Shown: piece by piece, positions 8,272-15,067 of the stretch | How positions within the stretch are numbered: position 1 is the stretch's first letter | Layout: each line of letters begins with the position of its first letter | Origin: an uncultured Oscillospiraceae bacterium | GTDB lineage: Bacteria > Bacillota > Clostridia > Oscillospirales > Ruminococcaceae | Assembly (NCBI GenBank): GCA_904397845.1 | Contig: CAJFOX010000034.1 | Coordinates: 1 to 64,000 of the forward strand | DNA: 64,000 nucleotides | Direction: 5' to 3' | Translations under genes and position numbers: made by a program | The notes under the pieces: model-generated | The model's database searches: none | Seen by the model: only the letters and a program-made list of their open reading frames with translations | Told to the model about the DNA's origin: nothing

Positions 8272-8300
8272 TTGCAGGAAAAAATGTTCTTATGTATAAT
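8272..8300 (+). promoter_or_regulatory. Sigma-A promoter of pduL
   Basis: TTGCAG, 17 bases, TATAAT, ending 54 bases before the pduL ATG. Confidence 0.75.
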
Positions 8301-8354
8301 AAAAATAGAAATTTTGAGCCGGCGTTATGCGCCTTTCGAGAGGAGAAATCAAAT

Positions 8355-8930
8355 ATGAGCAATAAGGTATTGGTAGAAACGTCCGCCCGGCATGTCCATG
8401 TAACGCAACAGGATTTGGAAACATTGTTTGGTAAAGGAGCGGCGCTGACCCCCAAAAAGGATTTATCCCAGCCGGGGCAGTTCGCCTGCACGGAACGGGT
8501 TGATATTGTCGGCCCTAAAAAAACCATTTCCGGCGTAACGATCCTGGGTCCGGTTCGTTCCGCTACGCAGGTTGAAGTTTCTTTGACTGACGCTAGGACA
8601 TTAGGCGTTTCCGCTCCGGTAAGAGAGTCCGGGGACATCGCAGGCAGCGCGCCGTGTAAGCTGGTAGGACCTTGCGGCGAAGTGGAGTTAAGCGAGGGCG
8701 TAATCGCTGCAAAGCGCCATATCCATGCCACTCCTGAAGATGCGCAGAGCTTGGGCGTTGCCGATAAAGAGATTGTAAAGGTCAAAATCGATACAAATGG
8801 GCGCTCTTTGATTTTTGACGACGTTGTGGTTCGTGTCAGCCCCAATTTTGCGCTGGCCATGCACATCGATACTGACGAATCGAATGCCGCCGGGTGTGCC
8901 GGCGAAGTTTACGGCGAAATTGTAAAATAA
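8355..8930 (+). CDS. pduL: Phosphate propanoyltransferase PduL (PTAC family)
   Basis: Transfers acyl groups between CoA and phosphate (propionyl- or acetyl-CoA to the acyl-phosphate), feeding acetate/propionate kinase. The two zinc-binding histidine clusters are visible: ARHVHVT near residue 11, and AAKRHIHATPEDA near residue 118. At 191 residues it is a free-standing PduL without the N-terminal microcompartment-targeting helix, and there are no shell genes around, so it probably acts as the housekeeping phosphotransacylase of mixed-acid fermentation. AGGAGAAATCAAAT precedes the ATG. It is monocistronic, with its own promoter and terminator. Confidence 0.94.
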   Translation: MSNKVLVETSARHVHVTQQDLETLFGKGAALTPKKDLSQPGQFACTERVDIVGPKKTISGVTILGPVRSATQVEVSLTDARTLGVSAPVRESGDIAGSAPCKLVGPCGEVELSEGVIAAKRHIHATPEDAQSLGVADKEIVKVKIDTNGRSLIFDDVVVRVSPNFALAMHIDTDESNAAGCAGEVYGEIVK

Positions 8931-8943
8931 TCCGCAGTCTATT

Positions 8944-8977
8944 AAGCCCCTCTGCTGCCAGGCAAAGGGGCTTTTTG
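8944..8977 (+). terminator. Intrinsic terminator of pduL
   Basis: AAGCCCC pairs with GGGGCTT across a 16-base loop, with a T5 tail at 8972-8976. Confidence 0.7.
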
Positions 8978-8981
8978 TGTT

Positions 8982-9227
8982 TTGGATAGTTGTTATACTG
9001 CCTTTGTAGATTATCTGCACTTCTCTCTTTTGAAAAGAGTACAGCGGGTGCTTTCCTTAACTCAAATGCAAATGGCCAAGGCGATTGGACTAGACCAAAC
9101 AACTTATTCTGGTCGGGAAAGAGGAGCTGTCATTCCGCGCCGTAAAGAACACGATAAAATCCTTGCCGCACAGAAAAAGCTGAAGGTAAATGTGAATACA
9201 TATTTTTGCCAGCCAGCTTCTGTCTGA
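8982..9227 (+). pseudogene. XRE/Cro-like HTH fragment
   Basis: The open frame contains a degraded helix-turn-helix: LSLTQMQMAKAIGLDQTTYS followed by RERGAVIPR, lining up with the XRE pattern (LTQxxxAxxLGxxxxxxSxxERG). It begins inside the pduL terminator with no ribosome binding site, and only about 55 residues resemble a regulator. I read it as a remnant, possibly the N-terminal partner of the HipA-like pseudogene further on. Confidence 0.4.
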
Positions 9228-9242
9228 TTGAAAATCGCACAT

Positions 9243-9272
9243 TTGCGGCGTAGCGTTCTTTCCATATATAAT
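9243..9272 (+). promoter_or_regulatory. Sigma-A-like promoter
   Basis: TTGCGG, an 18-base spacer, TATAAT, 25 bases before the ATG of the 76-codon frame. Confidence 0.5.
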
Positions 9273-9296
9273 GAAAACGTAAAGGAGGAACGCCCT

Positions 9297-9527
9297 ATGA
9301 AAAAGCGGAATTTTAAATATATCTCGCCCCACTCGTACAACCTAAACAGCCTACAAAGAAGATATTTGGAGAGACAGATTCTCTCAAAAATCCCAGGCTT
9401 GCAGTTATGGCGAATAAAGTTGAAAACGTTTGGTGCGCTTCTTCTTTTTAGACAGCAAACAGAATCCAGCCGTAAGCAGTACATCCGGAGCGATGTGCTT
9501 TTTTTGCGACCACTTTCAAGAAGGTAA
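9297..9527 (+). CDS. Short ORF of unknown origin, probably truncated
   Basis: A 76-codon frame with an excellent initiation region (AAAGGAGG 9 bases before ATG 9297) and a promoter, but an unrecognised arginine-rich product beginning MKKRNFKYISPHSYNLN. The following 70 bases encode, in another frame, a lipoprotein-like signal (LFLLMAMLLFLCLACS) that stops at once. I suspect a real 5' end fused to unrelated or decayed sequence. Confidence 0.3.
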   Translation: MKKRNFKYISPHSYNLNSLQRRYLERQILSKIPGLQLWRIKLKTFGALLLFRQQTESSRKQYIRSDVLFLRPLSRR

Positions 9528-9600
9528 CACGAAAAGCATTGAGAAAGCCCCTGTTCCTGCTCATGGCCATGCTTCTGTTCCTGTGCTTGGCGTGTTCGTA

Positions 9601-10182
9601 AGAATGGCGAGGGCATCATCCATTGGCTGGAACGGCGGGTCATTCCCAAAAACCGCGCCTTTGTGGGTAAAATTTTGAAACCCCTGGGCTTGAGCCGCAA
9701 CGGTACCAAGGGAATCATCGACGTGTGCAAGGGGCTGCCTTTGAATGGCAGCTATTGGGTGGTGCCGGAAGGATTTGAGGGGAATTTCTCTCAATCCCCG
9801 GAACTGATCACAGGCGGTATCATCCCCAAGGCATGGCGCTACATGGAGCATGATGGGATTTATCTCTACAAGGGCGGCACTACCGGTGTGTCCAATACAG
9901 GCCGGAATCGTACAGTGAGTATTATGCCGAAACCATGCGTCCAAACGCTGTGTATTTTGACTGGGAGAACTGGAAAGGGATCACGGCGTCTAAATTGTGC
10001 TTTGCTTACTAGGATCGACCCGGCTTATATCCCCCATCGGGCCCATTGTCCGAACCGGGGAAAATTGCCGCCTGCCTTGCCTACTATGACAAGGGGAGAC
10101 GGAATTTTCCGAGCAGCTCTGCCGTATGATCAGGTTCCGGTTCAAACGCCATCCCAGCCGCATATGGTGGCTGGGTAAATAA
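9601..10182 (+). pseudogene. HipA-like/HTH-associated protein pseudogene, multiple frameshifts
   Basis: Translating across frames recovers a protein resembling a widespread hypothetical in Clostridial mobile regions that shares the HipA N-lobe layout: WLERRVIPKNRAF, then KGLPLNGSYWVVPEGFEGNF, then WRYMEHDGIYLYKGGTTG. After a one-base shift near 9908 it continues YSEYYAETM and WENWKGITASKLCFAY followed by a stop; later shifts recover YIPIGPIVRTG, ACLAYYDKG and EFSEQLCRMIRF. A block seems missing between FEGNF and SPELITGG. The C-terminal kinase-like lobe is absent. It is dead. Confidence 0.7.
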
Positions 10183-10289
10183 AGGAATTTAGGGTGTTTG
10201 GTTTATAAATCTTTTAAGATTGGTTTAACGGACTTTTATCTGTAAGCATTATCGTAAATACTGACATTGAATGGAGAGGAGCTGTTTTA

Positions 10290-12656
10290 ATGGATTTATA
10301 CAATAATAAGCCTCTGAATTTCGCCGGCCTCACTTCCGCACAGGTCAAGCGCAAAAAAGAAGAGGGAAAACAAAACGTTATCCCTGAGAAGGTCACAAAA
10401 TCAACCGGGCAGATTTTGAAAGATAATATCTGCACCCTGTTTAATCTGTTTAATGCGTTGATTGCCATTGCGCTAGCCCTGGTTGGTGCATGGTCCAATA
10501 TGCTGTTCATCCTCATCATCGCCTTAAATACTCTCATTGGGATCGTGCAGGAGCTCCATGCGAAAAAATTGGTAGACCGGCTTTCCCTTCTGTCGATGCC
10601 CACAGCAAAAGTGATTCGGGATGGACAAGCTTTAGAAGTGCCTGTACAGGAACTCGTGGAGGAAGACGTTGTGGAGTTGGAGGCCGGAAAACAGGTATGT
10701 GCTGATTCGGTGATTTTGGCTGGTGAAGTGGAAGTAAATGAATCCCTCCTGACAGGGGAGTCGGACCCAGTTCCCAAATCAGCTGGTGGTCATCTTTTAT
10801 CCGGCAGTTTTATTGTCAGCGGAAAATGCCGAGCCCGTGTCGAACATGTAGGAGCAGAGAATTATGCAGCCAAAATTGCCAGCGAGGCCAAAAGACTGCG
10901 TGGCGTTCATTCAGAACTGCTCTCTTCCATGCAGAAAGTGACCCGTTTTACGGGGTTCTTCATTCCGCCCTTGGGAATCTTGCTCTTTCTGGAAGCCTTT
11001 TTCGTCCGGGGGGATACGGTCAATCACGCAGTTGTCACCACGGCTGCCGGATTACTTGGAATGTTGCCAAAAGGATTAGTGCTTCTCATTAGCGTCAGCC
11101 TGGCGGTAGGAATCATCACGCTTTCTAAAAAGCGGGTTCTTGTACAAGAACTCTTTGCCTTAGAAACGCTCGCCCATGTGGATACTCTCTGTCTGGACAA
11201 AACAGGAACTCTGACCCAGGGAAAAATGCAGGTAGAACAGGTAACCGTAACGGCGTTGGGCCGCAGGATGGAATTTGAAAAACTAATGGGGGCCTTTTTG
11301 CAATTCACCGATGATAATAACGCCACATTTCAAGCATTAAACGCCTATTTTGAAAAAAACACTGCGTTTGTTTCTGGACAGCGGATTCCCTTTTCTTCAG
11401 AGCGCAAGTGGAGCGCCGTAGAATTGAAAAATGTTGGTTATTTTGTAGCGGGCGCGCCTGAGCGTTTGGGAGCAGGGGGATGGGAGGAAAATCTGCAGGG
11501 AGAGGTCCAGGCGGGAAAGCGTGTACTGATGGCGGGCATTACACAGGACGCAGTTTTTCCGGAAGGTCCTTTGCCGCAAGTACAAGTCCTGGCAATTCTT
11601 GTGATCTCCGATCCAATCCGTCCCAACGCGGCTGAAACACTCTCCTATTTTCAGAAGGAAGGCGTGGCGCTAAAATTGATTTCTGGCGACAATCCCGTCA
11701 CGGTGTCCGCACTGGCAAAGCAGGCTGGCTTCCCAACAGCTGAGAAGTACATCGACATGTGCCAGATAGACGACCCGGTTGAAATCGAAAAAGCGGCGCT
11801 GTCCTATTCTGTTTTTGGACGGGTATCGCCGTTGCAAAAGAAGCAAATCGTCCAGGCATTACAGAAAAACGGCCATTCCGTAGCCATGACCGGAGATGGC
11901 GTCAACGACCTTTTGGCCCTTCGAGAAGCAGATTGCAGCATTGCCGTGGCGGAAGGCAGCGACGCCGCCCGCCAGGTATCCCAAGTTGTTTTGTTGGATT
12001 CTGATTTTTCTTCTCTTCCGGCTGTTCTGAGCGAAGGACGCAGGGTGGTCAACAACATTACGCGGGTAGCAGGTGTATTCTTTGTAAAAACCATCTATTC
12101 TGTGCTGCTCTCCATCGTTTGCTTGATTTTGAACATTCCATTCCCCCTTGTTCCCATTCAAGTGACGCTGATTGACCTGGTGATCGAAGGATATCCTGCC
12201 TTTTTCATGTCCTTTGAACCAGATGACCGAAAGATTACAAGACGGTTTCTTCCCTCTGTAATGAGCCGGGCCTTCCCCAATGCGGCGGCGATTCTGCTCT
12301 GCTACCTAATACTGACGGTTCTGTCCCGGGCGATGCCGCTTCCCACTGAACAATCCAATATTCTATTTTATCTGTTGGTAGGAAGTGTGGGAATCCAAGC
12401 GGTTTTCAAAGCGAGCTGGCCCTTTAATAAACTGCGGCTTTTCCTATGTGGCACCATGACAGTGGTTTTTTTTACAGCGGTATTCCTGTTCCATTCCACG
12501 TTGCAGGTGGTCCTTCCCACGTCTCCCACTCTTCTGCTGCTTTTTAGTTTTATTTTATTAAGTTTCTTATTGGAGCGCGGGGTAACAGCTGTTTTACAGA
12601 GGGTAGGTAATTTTGACAAAACCACAGAACACAAAGTTGGATCTCACAGCAGGTAA
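10290..12656 (+). CDS. Cation-transporting P-type ATPase, Exp7/CtpE-like
   Basis: A 788-residue P-type ATPase with all core motifs: LLTGESDPVPKS (actuator, near residue 152), DKTGTLTQG (phosphorylation Asp near residue 302), ISGDNPVTVSA (P domain), MTGDGVNDLLALREADCSIA (near residue 533), and ten predicted membrane helices. Helix 4 reads GLLGMLPKGLVLL, as in the Exp7/CtpE branch, proposed to move calcium or another cation outward; no heavy-metal CPC motif or N-terminal metal domain is present. ATG 10290 follows GGAGAGGAG. Flanked by relics on both sides, it may be the functional cargo of an acquired segment. Substrate is inferred from subfamily only. Confidence 0.9.
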   Translation: MDLYNNKPLNFAGLTSAQVKRKKEEGKQNVIPEKVTKSTGQILKDNICTLFNLFNALIAIALALVGAWSNMLFILIIALNTLIGIVQELHAKKLVDRLSLLSMPTAKVIRDGQALEVPVQELVEEDVVELEAGKQVCADSVILAGEVEVNESLLTGESDPVPKSAGGHLLSGSFIVSGKCRARVEHVGAENYAAKIASEAKRLRGVHSELLSSMQKVTRFTGFFIPPLGILLFLEAFFVRGDTVNHAVVTTAAGLLGMLPKGLVLLISVSLAVGIITLSKKRVLVQELFALETLAHVDTLCLDKTGTLTQGKMQVEQVTVTALGRRMEFEKLMGAFLQFTDDNNATFQALNAYFEKNTAFVSGQRIPFSSERKWSAVELKNVGYFVAGAPERLGAGGWEENLQGEVQAGKRVLMAGITQDAVFPEGPLPQVQVLAILVISDPIRPNAAETLSYFQKEGVALKLISGDNPVTVSALAKQAGFPTAEKYIDMCQIDDPVEIEKAALSYSVFGRVSPLQKKQIVQALQKNGHSVAMTGDGVNDLLALREADCSIAVAEGSDAARQVSQVVLLDSDFSSLPAVLSEGRRVVNNITRVAGVFFVKTIYSVLLSIVCLILNIPFPLVPIQVTLIDLVIEGYPAFFMSFEPDDRKITRRFLPSVMSRAFPNAAAILLCYLILTVLSRAMPLPTEQSNILFYLLVGSVGIQAVFKASWPFNKLRLFLCGTMTVVFFTAVFLFHSTLQVVLPTSPTLLLLFSFILLSFLLERGVTAVLQRVGNFDKTTEHKVGSHSR

Positions 12657-12659
12657 GTT

Positions 12660-12771
12660 TTGATAAGTACGCTTCTTTTTTATGCACAATCTTTCATCCC
12701 AGGTGTTGCAGAGGAAATCACAGAATTTCTTCCGATTTCCTCTACGGGGGCATCTGATCATTTTTGAATGA
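12660..12771 (+). pseudogene. uppP: Fragment of undecaprenyl-diphosphatase (uppP/bacA)
   Basis: Immediately after the ATPase, a TTG-started frame reads YAQSFIPGVAEEITEFLPIS, which is the UppP N-terminal signature (xxGxxEGxTEFLPISSTGH). After one extra G at about 12747-12750 the frame must shift to continue STGHLIIFE, then stops at TGA. Only about 36 of some 270 residues remain, so it cannot be functional. Confidence 0.75.
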
Positions 12772-12808
12772 CGATGATGACGAGTAGTACCTCAATAAAT
12801 TTGCACAG

Positions 12809-12838
12809 TTGCGTCCCAGTTTAATCTTATTTTATAAT
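12809..12838 (+). promoter_or_regulatory. Promoter of the EamA gene with inverted-repeat leader
   Basis: TTGCGT, 18 bases, TATAAT. The sequence GTTGCGTCCC at the -35 recurs in near-inverted form (GGGACGCACAAC, 12862-12873) just before the ATG, so the leader is bracketed by complementary arms. Confidence 0.5.
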
Positions 12839-12873
12839 TGAGTGGTATCCTTAAAAAAGAAGGGACGCACAAC

Positions 12874-13293
12874 ATGACAGTTCAAAAACGACTGTTTCTA
12901 TCGAATATTCTCATGCTGGTTATCCCGGCAGTGCTGGCGAAAATCGGGATTGAGCACATCAACTCCACTCTGGCCACTGCGATCCGCACGGTGGTGGTGC
13001 TGGCCTTCTCCTGGCTGATGGTGTTTGTGGTAGGCTCCCAAAACACCATTGGACAGATCACCGGCAGCACGCTGCTGTTTTTGATTTTGTCCGGCCTGTC
13101 CACCGGCCTTTCCTGGCTGTGTTACTACCGAGCACTGCAGGATGGCTTGGCTAGCGTGGTGGTCCCCATTGACAGGCTGAGCATTTTGGTGACTATTGTA
13201 TTCTCCAGCCTGGTGCTGAAAGAAAAGCTCAGCCGGAAAGCTAAGGTGGGACTGGCCCTCATCTTGGCGGGTACAGGTGCAATGCTGTTATAA
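12874..13293 (+). CDS. EamA-family permease, half-size (single EamA domain)
   Basis: A 139-residue drug/metabolite-type transporter with one EamA repeat: about five helices, with the diagnostic LAKIGIEHINSTLATAIRT near residue 21 and VVVPIDRLSILVTIVFS later, ending LALILAGTGAMLL. Half-size EamA proteins dimerise; the substrate is unknown. ATG 12874 lies about 10 bases after AAGGGACG. The first 20 residues are unusual for the family, which may reflect a recombined 5' end. A terminator follows. Confidence 0.85.
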   Translation: MTVQKRLFLSNILMLVIPAVLAKIGIEHINSTLATAIRTVVVLAFSWLMVFVVGSQNTIGQITGSTLLFLILSGLSTGLSWLCYYRALQDGLASVVVPIDRLSILVTIVFSSLVLKEKLSRKAKVGLALILAGTGAMLL

Positions 13294-13311
13294 GATGGAT
13301 TATAAGATGGA

Positions 13312-13347
13312 AAAAGGATGCCTTCCTGCGGGAGGGCGTCCTTTTTT
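13312..13347 (+). terminator. Intrinsic terminator of the EamA gene
   Basis: A GC-rich stem with a few G-T pairs (AAGGATGCCTTCC with GGGAGGGCGTCCTT) followed by a T6 run. Confidence 0.8.
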
Positions 13348-13381
13348 ACTTCATATTATTGATCTGTTCGGATGAGGTTGC

Positions 13382-13510
13382 TTACATCGAGGCGATTTTC
13401 CGAAAGGAGTTCATCTTGATATTGGGAATCAGCCCTTCGTTGCAGTAAAACTTTAAGGCCTGATACGTCAGGTCGGCCTCCTTTCGTATCTGCATCGTAA
13501 TGTAAATTAT
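13382..13510 (-). pseudogene. Truncated MerR-family regulator with mutated start
   Basis: The frame reads ADLTYQALKFYCNEGLIPN, the recognition part of a MerR winged helix, then 12 unrelated residues and a stop, so only about 42 of the usual 110-280 residues remain and the dimerisation and sensor parts are gone. A strong ribosome binding site (GGAGG, complement of 13516-13520) is followed after 5 bases by ATA (13508-13510) exactly where the ATG is expected, pointing to a lost start codon. It is divergent to the EFR1 operon whose promoter has a MerR-type architecture. Confidence 0.7.
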
Positions 13511-13562
13511 GAACACCTCCAACTTCTTCACAAAAAATTCAAGAATTTTTTTGAAAAATCTC

Positions 13563-13593
13563 TTGACCGGTTGTAACAATCGGAAATTATAAT
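13563..13593 (+). promoter_or_regulatory. MerR-type operator-promoter (19-bp spacer) of the EFR1 operon
   Basis: TTGACC at 13563-13568 and TATAAT at 13588-13593 are separated by 19 bases, the over-long spacer typical of MerR-activated promoters. Within it lies the dyad CCGGTTGT-A-ACAATCGG (13567-13583, one mismatch between arms). Transcription would start near 13600 and read into the gene at 13676. Confidence 0.75.
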
Positions 13594-13675
13594 CGGTAGT
13601 AACAAGCGATTGAATCCATTTGATTATAGCAGAAATTCGTTTGTGGTGCAGGATTGAGAGAAGGGAGACAAACTT

Positions 13676-14452
13676 ATGGTTTTCTATTTTACGGGAACAG
13701 GCAACAGCCTGTATGTGGCCAAACAGTTGGAGGAAGCTCCCATCAGTATTCCGCAGGTTATGCGGCAGGAGAAACTGATGTTTTCAGCAGATTCCATCGG
13801 TGTGGTCGCTCCTGTTTACGGCCATGAAGTACCGCCTATGGTGAAAGAATTTTTGAAAAAGGCAACCTTTCAAACGGAATATTTCTATATGGTTCTGACT
13901 TATGGGAACCGGCATGGCGGGGCAGCCGAATTGGCCCATCAGCTTTGTCAGGAACGTGGCATTCAGATCGCCTATATCAATGTGGTGCTAATGGTGGATA
14001 ATTGGCTGCCCAGCTTTGACATGGAGGAACAAAAGCGCCTGGATAAAGATGTGGAAGGCCAGCTAGCAAATATTGTGGCGGATGTAACATCTCGCCGGCA
14101 CTGGATCTCCCCTGTGACCGACCAGGATCGGGCCTCCCATCAGGAGTTCCTGAACCGGATGAGCCAGATGCCGCCGGATGCTTGGCAGCACCTGCTAAGT
14201 GTGGTGGAAAGCTGTGTGGGCTGTGGGGTTTGCGAGAAAGTATGTCCCTCCGGCTCCATCCATGTGGTGAATGGCAAGGCGGTGCACACGCCAGGCAATT
14301 GCCAGACCTGCTTGGCTTGCGCCCATGCTTGCCCTCACAAGGCCATCCAGCTCACAACCCCGGAGAAAAATCCACAGGCCCGCTACCGCAATAAGCACAT
14401 CGCTTTGCAGGAAATTATTCAGGCCAATGCTCAGACGATGTCTCATTCATAA
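13676..14452 (+). CDS. EFR1-family flavodoxin-ferredoxin fusion protein
   Basis: A 258-residue redox protein with an N-terminal flavodoxin-like domain (FMN phosphate loop FTGTGNSLYVAK, residues 4-15; second loop LTYGNRHGG near residue 75) and a C-terminal ferredoxin domain with two [4Fe-4S] motifs, CVGCGVCEKVCP and CQTCLACAHACP. Such EFR1 proteins probably shuttle electrons in anaerobes; partners are unknown. ATG 13676 follows AGAAGGGAGA. It is the first gene after the MerR-type promoter and is followed after 17 bases by the decarboxylase-family gene, so the pair looks like a small stress- or redox-inducible operon. Confidence 0.93.
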   Translation: MVFYFTGTGNSLYVAKQLEEAPISIPQVMRQEKLMFSADSIGVVAPVYGHEVPPMVKEFLKKATFQTEYFYMVLTYGNRHGGAAELAHQLCQERGIQIAYINVVLMVDNWLPSFDMEEQKRLDKDVEGQLANIVADVTSRRHWISPVTDQDRASHQEFLNRMSQMPPDAWQHLLSVVESCVGCGVCEKVCPSGSIHVVNGKAVHTPGNCQTCLACAHACPHKAIQLTTPEKNPQARYRNKHIALQEIIQANAQTMSHS

Positions 14453-14469
14453 AGGAGGATAAACTTCTC

Positions 14470-14919
14470 ATGCAAGCAAAGCAAAATAGAAATATGGACA
14501 GCTTGTTTCAGGGCACATCCAGCTATTTAGATGCTACTGATCCGGAATGGGTAAATATTGTCATTGCGTTCTCACAAAAAGAAGTTCCCTCAGCCAGCAA
14601 GCTGACAGAGAGGGAGCGGTTGCTGTGCGTATTGTCATCACTTTTGGGGTGCCAGGGTATGAGTGAATACCAGCATATGCTCCATGCCGCATTAAACAGC
14701 GGCATGGAGCCGGTGGCCATCAAGGAGATGCTTTACCAGGCCACAGCTTATCTGGGAATCGGGCGTGTACATGATTTCCTTAAAACAACGAATCAGATCA
14801 TGGAACAGCACGGGATATCCAGTAAAGTAAACACCAGGGCCAACTGCCCACCTACCATTCTCGAAGCAGAAAAAGCCCGGGGCTGCCTTCTCTGGTGTTA
14901 TGGAGCAGCTTCACATTGA
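14470..14919 (+). CDS. Carboxymuconolactone decarboxylase / AhpD-like family protein, possibly C-terminally truncated
   Basis: A 149-residue protein with one AhpD-like helical domain (TERERLLCVLSSLLGCQGM, then MEPVAIKEMLYQATAYLGIG and HDFLKTTNQIMEQHGI). Family members linked to EFR1-type genes are usually about 250 residues with two such domains; here similarity stops near residue 118 and the tail is rich in Cys, Pro and Arg, then ends at a strong palindrome, suggesting the second domain was lost. A standard CxxC peroxidase pair is not evident. AAAGGAGG lies 14 bases before the ATG. Function is unknown; it may be a gamma-carboxymuconolactone-decarboxylase-like or peroxidase-like enzyme. Confidence 0.75.
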   Translation: MQAKQNRNMDSLFQGTSSYLDATDPEWVNIVIAFSQKEVPSASKLTERERLLCVLSSLLGCQGMSEYQHMLHAALNSGMEPVAIKEMLYQATAYLGIGRVHDFLKTTNQIMEQHGISSKVNTRANCPPTILEAEKARGCLLWCYGAASH

Positions 14920-14920
14920 T

Positions 14921-14955
14921 ATAAATATCCCCCGGCCAAGCCGGGGGATATTTAT
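14921..14955. terminator. Perfect 16-bp palindromic hairpin
   Basis: ATAAATATCCCCCGGC pairs perfectly with GCCGGGGGATATTTAT around a CAA loop. AT-rich outer arms supply the T tract on either strand. It ends the EFR1 operon. Confidence 0.75.
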
Positions 14956-15067
14956 TGGATGAACCTGCAGCACAAACTCGGAAATAGGCCGATGATGCAG
15001 AAGACAGTGCCGTCAGGAAAAGTCTGGCAGCTCTTGTGTTGCACTGCATGGAACCGACATATTAAAA

